Below, piece by piece: positions 10,003-20,768 of a stretch of 64,000 nt of DNA (positions are counted from its first letter, which is position 1; every line of letters starts with the position of its first letter). The notes beneath the pieces were generated by a model that ran no database searches, was not told where the DNA came from, and saw only the letters and a list, made by a program, of their open reading frames with translations. Where the stretch lies: positions 79,657,174 to 79,721,173 of the forward strand of contig CM045991.1 of NCBI GenBank assembly GCA_025175895.1. Reading direction: 5' to 3'. The translations under genes were made by a program, and so were the position numbers. The DNA comes from Wurfbainia villosa (Eukaryota > Streptophyta > Magnoliopsida > Zingiberales > Zingiberaceae).

Positions 10003-11721
10003 ATGGCTGATCAGAACGAGAATAAACCTTTAAGGGATTATGCAGCACCTAGTACAAGGGGATTGAGATCGAGTATTAGAAAACCCCCTATTGAAGCGAA
10101 CAATTTTGAATTAAAACCCGCTCTACTATCCATGGTCCAATAGCATCAATTCGGAGGAGCACCCACTGAAGATCGAAATCTGCACTTGGAAGTATTTTTG
10201 GAATTTTGCAAAACTTTAAAACTGAATGGAGCCTCAGCTGATGCTATTAGATTGCGCTTGTTTCCTTTCTCATTGCGGGACAAAGCTAGAGCTTGGCTAC
10301 ACTCTCTTCCAGCAGATTGCATAACTACCTGGGATCAGCTGGAGCAAAGATTTTTAGACAAGTATTTTCCACCGAGCAAAACTGCAAGTCTTCGTCATCA
10401 AATCACTAATTTTGCGCAAAAGGATGGAGAAACATTATTTGAAGCCTGGGATAGATTTAAGGGATTACTACAGCAATGCCCTCATCATGGGCTGGAGAAG
10501 TGGCTCATTGTTCATACTTTCTACAATGGAATCTCATATGCTACTAAAGTTTCTCTTGATTCTGCTGCAGGAGGAGCTCTTATGAACAAAACGTTGGATG
10601 AAGCATTTGAGATCATCGAGAATGTGGTAATGAATTCTCACCAATGGGCTACAGAATGAGGATATCCAATTAAAATGCCAGGTAACTTTGAGGTAAGTAC
10701 CCTTGATCTACTCAGTGCAAAAGTTGATGCGTTAACTCAAAAGCTCGAACATTTTAATGTATCAGCTGTAAACTCATCTAATGTCACTTGCGAGATTTGT
10801 GGTGTAACAGGACATGTAGCGATAAATTGCCAAATCCTACACACACCATCATCGGGAGTTGGGATTGAGCAAGTAGATGCGCTAAATAATTTTAATCAGA
10901 AGCCTAATGGTGGAAACCCTTATTCAAACACGTACAATCCCGGTTGGAGGAATCATCCCAACTTTTCGTATAGAGCCAACCAAAATTCTTCTGGACAGAA
11001 TAGTTTTGGAGCACCTTCGGTATTTCTGCCAGGACCCAAGTCAAGCTTAGAAAAGATGATGGAGAATTTTATTACGTGCCAGGGGAAGATAAATGATGAA
11101 TTTCGACAGCATATTGTAGAATCAAATCGGCAACATCAAAATAATACCGAGGCAATCAAGCAATTGGGAAGCAAGGTTGATAATTTGACTAATCACACAA
11201 GAATGCTGGAAAATCAAATTTCCCAAATTGCCAGCTCAGCATCAAGGACGCCCGACAAATTTCTTGGAAATTCAGAATTAAACCCAGCCGAGCATTGTAA
11301 TTCCATAAGTTTGAGAAGTGGAAGGATTTTAGAAGGAGATAGAGCTCAACAAGCGGCCCCTGTGCTAAAGGACACGAGCGTGTCAGAGTTAGAAGAAGAC
11401 AACAACACGCCTGGGTTGAATAGCAAAGGAAGCCAACAACACACCCTGACCCAGGGCGTGTTGTTCAACACGCCTGAGGAAGAGAATGCCCACGAGCGCA
11501 TGTCAGCCGACACACCCGTGTCGGGTCACTCCAGCATCCAACACGACCAATCTATGCCGAACGACACAGGCGTGTTGAACAAGGAACCAAGAACGTATAA
11601 GCCCCCCATCCCGTTCCCTCAGAGGCTGATTAAAGAAAAATTGGATGAACAATTTGGTAAGTTCCTTGAGGTAATTAGGAAGATATATATCAATATACTT
11701 TTTACAGAAGCTCTTCAATAA
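10003..11721 (+). pseudogene. gag: Athila gag, three in-frame stops
   Basis: The capsid/nucleocapsid part of the polyprotein starts at the ATG in AACATGGCTGATCAG. The retrotransposon gag domain shows AIRLRLFPFSLRDKARAWL and EQRFLDKYFPPS. A CCHC zinc knuckle (CEICGVTGHVAINC) is encoded at about 10789-10830. In-frame stops lie at 10141 (TAG), 10657 (TGA) and 11719 (TAA), yet the frame is otherwise kept from 10003 through protease to 12854. The segment 11370-11590 is built of ACACG/CGTGT dyads like those in the LTR and encodes a low-complexity spacer. Gag would form cytoplasmic virus-like particles. Confidence 0.88.
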
Positions 11722-12854
11722 ATGCCTACATACTTCAAGTTCTTGAAGGATATCTTAACCAACAAAAGAAAAGTCGAGGAGCATGTAACAGTGGCTCTTA
11801 TTGAGGAGTGCAGCGCTTTAATTAAGAACATGGTACCTCCCAAACTAAATGATCCAGGTAGCTTTTCTATCCCTTGCATAATTAATGAATCCAATTTTGA
11901 TAAGGCTTTTTGGGATTTGGGCACTAGTGTCAATCTGATACCTCTTTCCATATGCAAGAAATTAGATTTGGGAGAAATGAAACTAACTACTATGGCCTTG
12001 CAGTTAGCCGATCGCTCCATTAGATATCCTTTGGGAATCCTAGAAGATGTACCAGTGCAGGTGGGAAATTTTATTATTCCTGCTGATTTTGTAGTTCTTG
12101 ACATGGATGAAGACCCATGCATTCCACTCATTTTAGGGAGACCTTTCTTGGCTACTGCAGGGGCAATGATAGACGTCAAGAACCACAAACTCTCACTTGC
12201 ATTTGAAAATGACAAAATTGAATTTGACCTTTCAAAAGCTGTTAAACAACCTTCTATTTTTGATGTTTGTTGTAGGATTGACAGTTTCCAGTCAATAGCA
12301 CTAGAAGGAGCACAAGAACAAACTTATCTTAATAAGCTCGAAGGGGATTTTGAGGATAAAGAGCTGGAGATTTCCGACCCCAACCTAACACCACAGGTAG
12401 AACTTAAGGTTCTTCCATCAACACTCAGGTATGAATTTCTTGGCAAAAACTCTACTTATCCTGTGATCATTAATGCTAATCTGAGCAATGCAGAGACCGT
12501 AAAACTGATTGAGGTATTGAAAACACACAAGAACGTCATTGGATATAAGATTGATGACATTAGGAGAATTAGCCCATCGGTTTGCATGCAAAGAATTCTA
12601 CTAGAAGACAATTTTAAAACCTCTATAGAGCATCAAAGAAGGCTGAACCCAGCCATGAAAGAGATAGTCAAGAAAGAGGTCATGAAATTGCTAGATGCAG
12701 GAATTATCTATCCAATATCCGATAGCGAATGGGTAAGTCCTGTCCATGTTGTGCCAAAGAAAGGGGGGATAACGATGATAAGGAATGCTACGAATGAGTT
12801 AATCCCCACGAGAGCGGTTACGGGATGGAGAATGTGTATTGATTATAGGAAATT
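11722..12854 (+). pseudogene. pol: Athila aspartic protease and RT N-terminus
   Basis: This continues in the gag frame after a TAA. The retropepsin domain has FWDLGTSVNLIP as its active-site loop (Asp codon at 11914), and LILGRPFLATAGAMID follows. From about 12649 the RT begins with PAMKEIVKKEVMKLLDAGII and WVSPVHVVPKKGG, ending in GWRMCIDYRK. There the gag-only element has inserted: AAATT occurs at 12850-12854 and again at 18303-18307, where the same reading frame resumes. Protease would process the polyprotein. Confidence 0.9.
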
Positions 12855-14051
12855 TGTTAGGGCAATCTCTTGCCGTAATATGGTTTTGATGGTGTGGCAA
12901 AGGGTTTAAGTTAGTTTGATATGTTGATGTGATATGTGCGTTGAAGTCGTGCAGGACTTAGTAATTCGCACATGGAGCCATGGCGAGTTTCACATCTCAT
13001 GACTCGTGCTTTGAGTCGGTGAAGGATAGCTTTGCGGAAGCCGTGCGCTTGGAGCATCCGAGGGACCGCCGGACGAGAAGCTTGGAGTGAAGCCGGAGGA
13101 AGTAGACTTCGAGGCAAGAGACGCGAAGGAGCATTGCAGAGCCGTGCGCCTGATGCTGCCGAGGGACGTGGCCGAGAACGAAGAGAACTTCGAAGGCGAG
13201 GGACTCCGAGAGATGAGAGTGAGCGATTGTAACCCGGGGAAGGGTAGCTCTTAGGTGAAACTTGGCCATTTGGCCAAGTGTCGGATGGGTTTTCCCGACA
13301 CCAGTCGACTGCCATGTCATGGCGATCGCTTCCGAGTCGAGTGAGTTCGAGTATACGATCGATCGATTGTGGCGCAATGATCGCCATACGTGGCGATGAT
13401 CGCTAAGACATCGATCGCCAAGGCGCGTGATCGATCAATAGGGTTTCGCCATGAGACCGTTCATAGCCGATCGGCCGACTACGGAGGGCAGAGATCGATG
13501 AGGTCCATCGCTTGATCGCCAAGAGTTCCGCTGACTACACGGCCGATCCGACGTGTTCGGAGGCCGTTGTAGTGACGGCAGTCGACTGCCAAGGGCGGCA
13601 GTCGACTGATGGCGGCCAACGGGAAGAAAACAACCCTCTCTATAAAAAGGGAGGGTGTAAGCCTTTGAGAGGCTAATGCTTATGCTCCAAGTGATCTTCC
13701 TAGTGCCCCACAAGCTCTAAACTCTTCTTACTCGCTTTTACTCTATTCTATTTGTAAGAAGAGTGATCTTGATTGTAAAGGTTACCTCCACCTAGCTTGG
13801 TGCAAAGGAGAGACCATTTAGTGGATTGGTTAAGCGGAGTGATTCACCGAGGACGAATCGAGGACCGTGGATTAGCGGCGTAGCCGTGAACCACGTTACA
13901 TTTTTTGTTAGCGTTTGGTTTCTCATATTTCTATTTGCTTGTCTTTATTAGTCTTCCGCTTACGCTAATTAGTTTTGTAGACGAGCAAATACCGGCATCC
14001 AAACGAAAAGGGCTATTCACCCCCCTCTAGCCGGCGCACCGATCCCCTACA
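12855..14051 (+). mobile_element. 5' LTR of the gag-only element
   Basis: The 1197-bp LTR runs from TGTTAGGGCAATCTC to CCGATCCCCTACA. It is nearly identical to the 3' LTR outside 13290-13620. Three CAGTCGACTG palindromes occur in that patch, which in the 3' copy reads differently. ORFs at 12911-13387 and 13032-13232 have near copies in the 3' LTR and are not genes. Confidence 0.93.
13641..13648 (+). promoter_or_regulatory. LTR TATA box
   Basis: TATAAAAA in CTCTCTATAAAAAGGGAGG. The 3' LTR has the same box at 17892-17899. Confidence 0.6.
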
Positions 14052-14053
14052 AG

Positions 14054-14070
14054 TGGTATCAGAGCCGAGG
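14054..14070 (+). promoter_or_regulatory. Primer-binding site, initiator Met-tRNA type
   Basis: TGGTATCAGAGCCGAGG lies two bases after the 5' LTR. TGGTATCAGAGC is the usual complement of plant initiator Met-tRNA in copia elements. Confidence 0.9.
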
Positions 14071-14113
14071 AAAGCTTGTCGAGGACTAACCGCCACAACA
14101 AGCAACTTTCAAA

Positions 14114-15850
14114 ATGGCCGGCTCCAACATCCATCCTCCGAAGTTTGAAGGAGAATTCGCTTGGTGGAAGAAGCGAATGGAGGTATTTTTCGAAACGGAT
14201 TTTGACATTATGATTACAATGGAATCCGGTTTCGTTTTGTCTATGGATGAAGAGGGGAAGCCAATAGAGAAATCTAGGTGGACCAAAAGGCAAAGGGAAG
14301 AGCACCTTGCAAATTCAAAAGCCAAGCATCATCTCTTCAATGTCCTCCCCCAACAAGAAGTCAATAGAATAGGGGAGTGCTCAAGTGCCAAAGAGATGTG
14401 GGAGAGATTGGTTGAACTTCATGAAGGAACTTCGGAAGCCAAGCTAGCGAGAAGAGATCTCCTCCGCTCCCAACTCTCAAACATCAAATTAGAAAAGGGA
14501 GAAAAGGTAACTTCCCTACATTCTAGATTTAAAGAAATATTAATTGGGCTAACAAGTGTAGGTGAGAAGCTATCAAACCGGGATATGGTAATGAAGGCCA
14601 TAGATGCCTTTCCCCGGTCCTCAAGATGGAGCTCCATGGTGGATTCGTTTTACATCTCCAAGAACTTGGAAGTAAGTACCTTGGAGGAATTTTTCTCAAC
14701 AATGGAGCTCCACGAAACTAGGCTTGAAGGAATACAAGAGGAGCCTAGAATTCAACCCTCAAGAGGAGTAGCATTGTTGGCAAATAAGGGGAAGAAGAAG
14801 ATGGAAATCACCTCCTCCTCCGATGACGAAGCGTCTTCCTCCTCCTCCATGGATAGCACCGAAGAAGCCTATATGGTAAGGAGGGTAAGACGTGCATTTA
14901 AGAATTTTAGATTTGATAAATCTAATGATAGGAATAGAAGACCAAGGGGGAAGGTCATATGCTACAATTGCCAAGGAGAGGGGCACATAAGGGACAATTG
15001 TCCTCTCCTAAACAAGAGCAAGGAAGAGAAGAAAAAGAAAGAAGAAAAGAAGAAGAAAAAGGGGAGCAAGAAGAAAAAGGAAGAGGAGAAGAAGACAAAG
15101 GAAAAGGGAAAGGCCAAAGCTCTCAAGGCAAGGACTTGGGATGACCCATCTTCATCCTCCTCATCATCATCGGATGAGGAGAATGCCTTTGTCACCAATT
15201 TGGCCTTGATGGCCTTTGATGACTTGGATTGCTCTTCATCCGAAAATGAAGGATCAAGCTCAAATGGGGAGAGCTCAAATGAAGGGGGAGCTTCTACATC
15301 CTCCTCATCCGAAGAAGAAGAAGAGGATATGGAAACTATGGTAACGAAAGCTTCTCCTAAGAAAATAGTTTCCATAATTTCTAGTTTAACTAAGGACTTA
15401 TTTGGAATGAAAAAGAAAAATAAAAGCATGCTTAATCAAATTAAGGCTTTGGAATATAAGCTAGAAAATGCATGTTTAAATAATAATGATACCTCTTCTT
15501 GCCATGATAATGCATGCTCACATGATTATATGCCTTTGGATGTTAATGATGCATGCATAGAGGAAAATAGGGCATTAAGGGAAAAGGTAGATTATTTAAC
15601 CAAAGCCCTAGAGAAATTCACAATTGGCTCCAACACCTTAAAAATGATCTTAGGGAGCCAAAGAGCTAGTTTCAACAAGAAAGGCCTAGGATACAAAGAA
15701 AAGAAAAATGAAAAGGCCTATAAATGCCTAATAGCTAGGGGACAAGATAAAAAGAAAGTAATTGCTAGGAAATGGATCCCCAAGGAATACTTAGTGAACC
15801 CAATAGGAAAGAACTTATTTTGGGTTCCAAAATCCATCCTTAAGGGTTAG
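14114..15850 (+). CDS. gag: Gag of the gag-only Sirevirus-like element, intact
   Basis: The 578-residue ORF is open from MAGSNIHPPKFEGEFAWWKK to a TAG. Residues 1-200 match the UBN2-type gag of copia elements (EMWERLVELHEGTSEAKLAR, SRWSSMVDSFYISKN). A CCHC knuckle, CYNCQGEGHIRDNC, lies at about residues 283-296, followed by a lysine-rich run and serine/acid-rich low-complexity stretches. The C-terminus has LGSQRASFNKKGLGY and FWVPKSIL, paralleled in the Sirevirus gag by LGSQRVVYNKAGLGF and YWVPKDQI. The start is the first ATG after the PBS and is supported by the conserved N-terminus. It should assemble particles and package RNA, but it depends on a helper for pol. Confidence 0.93.
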   Translation: MAGSNIHPPKFEGEFAWWKKRMEVFFETDFDIMITMESGFVLSMDEEGKPIEKSRWTKRQREEHLANSKAKHHLFNVLPQQEVNRIGECSSAKEMWERLVELHEGTSEAKLARRDLLRSQLSNIKLEKGEKVTSLHSRFKEILIGLTSVGEKLSNRDMVMKAIDAFPRSSRWSSMVDSFYISKNLEVSTLEEFFSTMELHETRLEGIQEEPRIQPSRGVALLANKGKKKMEITSSSDDEASSSSSMDSTEEAYMVRRVRRAFKNFRFDKSNDRNRRPRGKVICYNCQGEGHIRDNCPLLNKSKEEKKKKEEKKKKKGSKKKKEEEKKTKEKGKAKALKARTWDDPSSSSSSSSDEENAFVTNLALMAFDDLDCSSSENEGSSSNGESSNEGGASTSSSSEEEEEDMETMVTKASPKKIVSIISSLTKDLFGMKKKNKSMLNQIKALEYKLENACLNNNDTSSCHDNACSHDYMPLDVNDACIEENRALREKVDYLTKALEKFTIGSNTLKMILGSQRASFNKKGLGYKEKKNEKAYKCLIARGQDKKKVIARKWIPKEYLVNPIGKNLFWVPKSILKG

Positions 15851-17128
15851 AATAACTCTAGGGTAGTCAACCATATGGAATTAACCTATATCATATTTTG
15901 GTTGCCTTAGGATGGTGGGACAACATTTTTAGAATAGTGTTGGGTGATGATAACGTGCCCATAAATAGATAATAATGCTTAAATCATGATGATTAATGAA
16001 ATTGCTATGTATGTTTGAAATCATGATTTATGATTTTAATATTTGGCACGTAATCATGAGAAATAGGAGTGAATCATGCTTTAGGTGACACTTTGGTTAT
16101 TATCATCATATAATACCTAATGCATGATTATAATTTAATGAAAACATGTATTTCATGATCATAATGTAGAATTCATTCATATATGTCATTATGATCATGT
16201 TAATTGTTAGGATGATACTTAACCATGATAGAATTGCATGAATATATTGGTTAAGTATATACAAATACCCCCTAGGATGCATCTCACACTCACTATAGGC
16301 TAACTTGATTGAAAGCTTAGCATGGGTGAGATATTAGGATGATACAAATGTCCACTAATGCCTATGACATTTAGATAGTCATTTAAAGCATCAAAATAGC
16401 AATAATAGACCAATCATGGGGAAGGCTTATGTTTAATTCATAGACATATTGCCCAAAGATCATGGTTGGATATTTCATATGTTTTCAAAACAATTCCTTA
16501 ATTTAAAATCTATGTATTCATATTTTTGGAACAACTCGAAGCAAGACTAGGTGCTAAAATGGATACTAACATGCTCAAAAACTAGTGGTTTTTCAAGTGT
16601 TTGGATTTTTGGCAAATCTCGGAAAATATAATTATTTTTCATGAAAAACTATTTTTCCTTGATAGATATACTTAATAGAAATATGTTCCTCAAATTTCAT
16701 GATTTTTCGAATTTTCTGGAATTTTTAATGCATTTGAAATTAAAATCGTAATTTGAATAAATTGTGCCGATTGGCATACTGATAAGAATGATCGCTCACC
16801 TGAAAATCAGCCTGCAATTTTCTGATTTCAAATTTTATTCATGTTTTTGGTATTTTCCCTCCATTATACTTGATGCCATGAGCTTATAACTTAGTGTTAA
16901 TCTTTTTGATGGTGTCAAAGGGGGAGAAATAATTATGTTTAAGTTAATTATTTTAGGGGGGAGAAATATATTTTAGGGGGAGAAAATTTGCATAGAGAGT
17001 TTCATGGATTAAGGGGGAGTTGCATGTTGTTATATCATGTTTATCTTTACATGCTTTCTTACCTTAGAATTTATATCAAATGTTTTTAACTAACTTAACG
17101 GATTGCCACACATCAAAAAGGGGGAGAT
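15851..17128 (+). other. Non-coding 3' region with repeated polypurine tracts
   Basis: There is no pol sequence here in any frame that I can recognise. AT-rich DNA is followed by a ladder of purine tracts: AAAGGGGGAGAAAT near 16918, GGGGGGAGAAAT near 16956, AGGGGGAGAAAA near 16975, AAGGGGGAGTTG near 17010, and AAAAAGGGGGAGA at 17115-17127 beside the LTR. The last is the functional-looking polypurine tract. Multiple tracts before the 3' LTR are a Sirevirus trait. Confidence 0.75.
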
Positions 17129-18302
17129 TGTTAGGGCAATCTCTTGCCGTAATATTGTTTTGATGGTGTGGCAAAGGGTTTAAGTTAGTTTGATATGTTG
17201 ATGTGATATGTGCATTGAAGTCGTGCAGGACTTAGTAATTCGCACATGGAGCCGTGGCGAGTTTCACATCTCATGACTCGTGCCTTGAGTCGGTGAAGGA
17301 TAGCTTTGCGGAAGCCGTGCGCTTGGAGCATCCGAGGGACCGCCGGACGAGAAGCTTGGAGTGAAGCCGGAGGAAGTAGACTTCGAGGCAAGAGATGCGA
17401 AGGAGCATTGCAGAGCCGTGCGCCTGATGCTGCCGAGGGACGTGGCCGAGAACGAAGAGAACTTCGAAGGCGAGGGACTCCGAGAGATGAGAGTGAGCGA
17501 TTGTAACCCGGGGAAGGATAGCTCTTAGGTGAAACTTGGCCATTTGGCCAAGTGTCGGATGGTTTTCGACACCCGATCGCCATGTCATGGCGTGATCGCT
17601 TCCGAATCAGTGAGTTCGACCGTATACGATCGATCGGATTAGGAGCCGATCGCATACGTCAAGGCCGATCGTAAGATCGGGCCAAGGCGGCAGATGATCC
17701 GATCAATAGGTTTCGCCATTGACCGTTCGTAGCCGATAGGCGTGACGACGGAGAGCAATGATGATGAGATCCCCGATCGCCAAGAGTTTCGTTGGACTAC
17801 AGCCGGGATCCGACGTGTTGGAGGTGCCAGACGGCAATGATCGCTAAGCGGCAATGATCGATGGCACCAACGGGAAGAAAACAACCCTCTCTATAAAAAG
17901 GGAGGGTGTAAGCCTTTGAGAGGCTAATGCTTATGCTCCAAGTGATCTTCCTAGTGCCCCACAAGCTCTAAACTCTTCTTACTCGCTTTTACTCTATTCT
18001 ATTTGTAAGAAGAGTGATCTTGATTGTAAAGGTTACCTCCACCTAGCTTGGTGCAAAGGAGAGACCATTTAGTGGATTGGTTAAGCGGAGTGATTCACCG
18101 AGGACGAATCGAGGACCGTGGATTAGCGGCGTAGCCATGAACCACGTTACATTCTTTGTTAGCGTTTGTTTTCTCGTATTTCTATTTGCTTGTCTTTATT
18201 AGTCTTCCGCTTGCGCTAATTAGTTTTGTAGACGAGCAAATACCGGCATCCAAACGGAAAGGGCTATTCACCCCCCTCTAGCCGGCGCACCGATCCCCTA
18301 CA
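17129..18302 (+). mobile_element. 3' LTR of the gag-only element
   Basis: The 1174-bp partner of 12855-14051 starts TGTTAGGGCAAT and ends CCCCTACA, followed by the TSD AAATT. It is close to identical to its partner except in 17560-17870, where strings such as GATCG replace the palindromes of the 5' copy. Confidence 0.93.
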
Positions 18303-19474
18303 AAATTGAATAAGGAAACTAGAAAGGACCACTTTCCCATCCCATTTATTGACCAAATTCTAGACCGGTTGGCAAAACACTCGCATTTCTGTTACTTAGA
18401 TGGATACTCCGATTTTTATCAAATCCCTATTTATCCTAATGACCAAGAGAAAACAACTTTCACCTGCCCATATGGTACTTTTGCTTTCAGGAGAATGCCT
18501 TTTGGACTATGCAATGCACTCGCCACTTTTCAGAGATGTATGACTTCAATTTTTTCTGATATGATCGAGAATATAATGGAAGTATTCATGGATGATTTTT
18601 CTGTATATGGTGCAGATTTTGATATGTGTTTATCTAATTTGGTCAAGGTCTTGCAGAGATGCGAGGAAATGAATTTAATGCTTAATTGGGAGAAGTGCCA
18701 CTTCATGGTGTGAGAAGGCAACTTGGGCACCTAGTTTCACACTGTGGTATTGAGGTGGACATTGCTAAAACTGAAGTAATCAAGAAGTTGCCTCCTCCAA
18801 CTGATGTCAAGGGAGTGCGTAGTTTCCTAGGACATGCAGGGTTCTACCGACGGTTCATCAAGGACTTCTCAAAAATTTCGAAGCCATTAACTAATTTGCT
18901 TGCTAAAGATGCTGTGTTTCACTTTGATAATCCTTGTCTTGATGCATTTTCCAGGTTAAAGGAAGCATTAACAACCGCCCCAATGCAACCTCCAGATTGG
19001 AGTCTCCCTTTTGAAATTATGTGTGATGCAAGTGATTTTGCTGTGAGTGCAGTGTTGGGACAAAGGAAGGATCGCAAGGTGTATGCAATCTACTACGCAA
19101 GTAAAACATTGGATGAAGCACAAATGAATTATGCTACCACAGAGAAGGAACTCTTTGCTATAGTATTTGCTTTTGACAAGTTCAGATTTTATATCATAGG
19201 GACTAAGGTGATAGTTTACACAGATCATGCAGCCATAAGATACTTGCTGAGTAAAAAGGAATCTAAGCCAAGACTTATCCGGTGGATTCTTCTTCTACAA
19301 GAGTTTGATTTGGAAATCCGAGACAAGCAAGGAATGGAGAACGTAGTTGCAGACCATCTATCGAGGCTTCATCAAGAATTAAATGTGAGAAGTGCCGATG
19401 ATCTTGCTATTAATGATTTCTTCGGATGGCGACTACTAGCGATCAGGGACAATCAAGGTTTCGTGGTATGCTGA
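18303..19474 (+). pseudogene. pol: Athila reverse transcriptase and RNase H, continued
   Basis: The Athila frame resumes at 18303 with NKETRKDHFPIPFIDQILDR. The RT palm shows FRRMPFGLCNALATFQRCM and the catalytic FMDDF at 18586-18600. A stop and frameshift occur near 18711-18735. The second part (18686-19474) has the RNase H domain with CDASDFAVSAVLG, TTEKELFAIVFAFDKFR, VYTDHAAIRYLL and VVADHLSRL. The enzyme would copy the element RNA into DNA and remove the RNA strand. It is split by insertion and frameshift and cannot work as read. Confidence 0.9.
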
Positions 19475-19514
19475 TTTTGCCAACTACCTAGCTTGCGGGA
19501 TAATACCTTCTCAC

Positions 19515-20768
19515 ATGAGTTATCATCAGAAGAAGAAGTTTCTTTCGGATGTAAAGCATTATGTGTGGGACGAACCATTTCTGTTCAAGCAAGGGGCAGA
19601 TGCTATATATCGAAGATGTGTATCCGAAGAAGAGATTGAGGATATATTGTATCACTGTCATTCTTTAGCATATGGAGGTCACACGAGCACAGACAAGACC
19701 GCGACAAAGGTTTTGCAAGCAGGAATTTACTGGCCTCATATTTTTAGAGACTCTCGGAATTATGTGACGACTTGTGACCACTGTCAAAGGACCGGGAACG
19801 TATCAAGGAGACATGAGATGCCTTAAAATTCGATATTGGAAGTCGAATTGTTCGATGTATGGGGAATTGACTATATGGGACCCTTCCCTACTTCCTATAA
19901 AAATACCTATATACTGGTGGTAGTGGACTATGTGTCTAAATGGGTTGAGGCTCTACCATCCCCCTCTTGTGATGCAAAAACAGTCATAAACCTCTTTAAG
20001 AGTATAATATTTCCAAGATTTGGAATACCAAGAGAAGTAATAAGTGATGGAGGCTCACACTTTATCGAAAGACAATTTGAAAGCCTTCTCAAGAAGTATG
20101 GAGTAACCCATAAACTAGCCTCACCATATCATCCATAAACGAGCTGGCAAGTAGAAGTTTCAAATAGGGAAATCAAGACTATCTTGGAGAAAATAGTATC
20201 AAGATCAAGGAAGGATTGGTCTTTAAGACTTGACGATGCTCTATGGGCCTATCGAACGGCTTACAAGACACCCATTGGAATGACTCCGTTTCGATTAGTT
20301 TATGGAAAACCATGTCATCTTCCAGTTGAAATAGAGCATAGGGCATATTGGGCAATTAAATGGCTTAATTTTGACCTAAAGAAAGCAGGAGAGAAAAGAA
20401 AACTACAACTAAATGAACTTGAAGAACTATGCCTTGATGCTTATGAACATGCAAGGTCTTACAAGGAGAAAACGAAGAGGTGGCATGACAAGAATATCAT
20501 GCGCAGAGAATTCCATCAAGGAGACTTGGTATTACTATTCAACTCAAGATTGAAACTCTTTCCTGGGAAGCTGAAATCCAGATGGTCGGGACCATATCAA
20601 GTTGAAAAGGTTTATCCTCATGGAGCTATTGATATATCCAGTGAGTCTACAGGAATTTTTAAAGTAAATGGTCAAAGACTTAAGAGATACTTCGCAAACA
20701 ATTCTACTAAGCTGATTGGGGAGGAAGAGGGGCAGAGCACACTCCTCGAGCCATATCCCCAAAACTAG
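19515..20768 (+). pseudogene. pol: Athila integrase
   Basis: The HHCC zinc domain reads HCHSLAYGGHT with CDHCQRTGN (about 19656-19800). The catalytic core has GIDYMGPFP (first Asp near 19866), VISDGGSHF (second Asp near 20043) and VEVSNREIK (Glu near 20154). The Ty3/gypsy C-terminal module (FHQGDLVLLFNSRLKLFPGK, RWSGPYQVEKVYPHGAI) is complete to YPQN at 20768. Two stops break it, one near 19824 after the zinc domain and a TAA at 20136-20138 just before the catalytic Glu. Integrase would insert the cDNA in chromatin. Confidence 0.9.

Larger units (their letters stand above)
12855..18302 (+). mobile_element. Gag-only Sirevirus-like element (TR-GAG type), TSD AAATT
   Basis: This complete non-autonomous element has LTRs at 12855-14051 and 17129-18302, an initiator-Met PBS, one long gag ORF, about 1.3 kb of non-coding DNA, a polypurine tract and a perfect 5-bp TSD. 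It carries no protease, integrase, RT or RNase H. Its gag shares C-terminal blocks with the Sirevirus gag at 42674-44293, so an autonomous Sirevirus is the likely helper. It is younger than the Athila element it split. Confidence 0.93.

Noticed and set aside
12911..13387. 158-codon minus ORF with a near copy at 17185-17655
   Set aside because: It sits entirely in the LTR, its copies shift frame in the irregular patch, and it has no domain.
14962..15429. 155-codon serine/phenylalanine-rich minus ORF
   Set aside because: It is the reverse shadow of the lysine/serine-rich part of the open gag.
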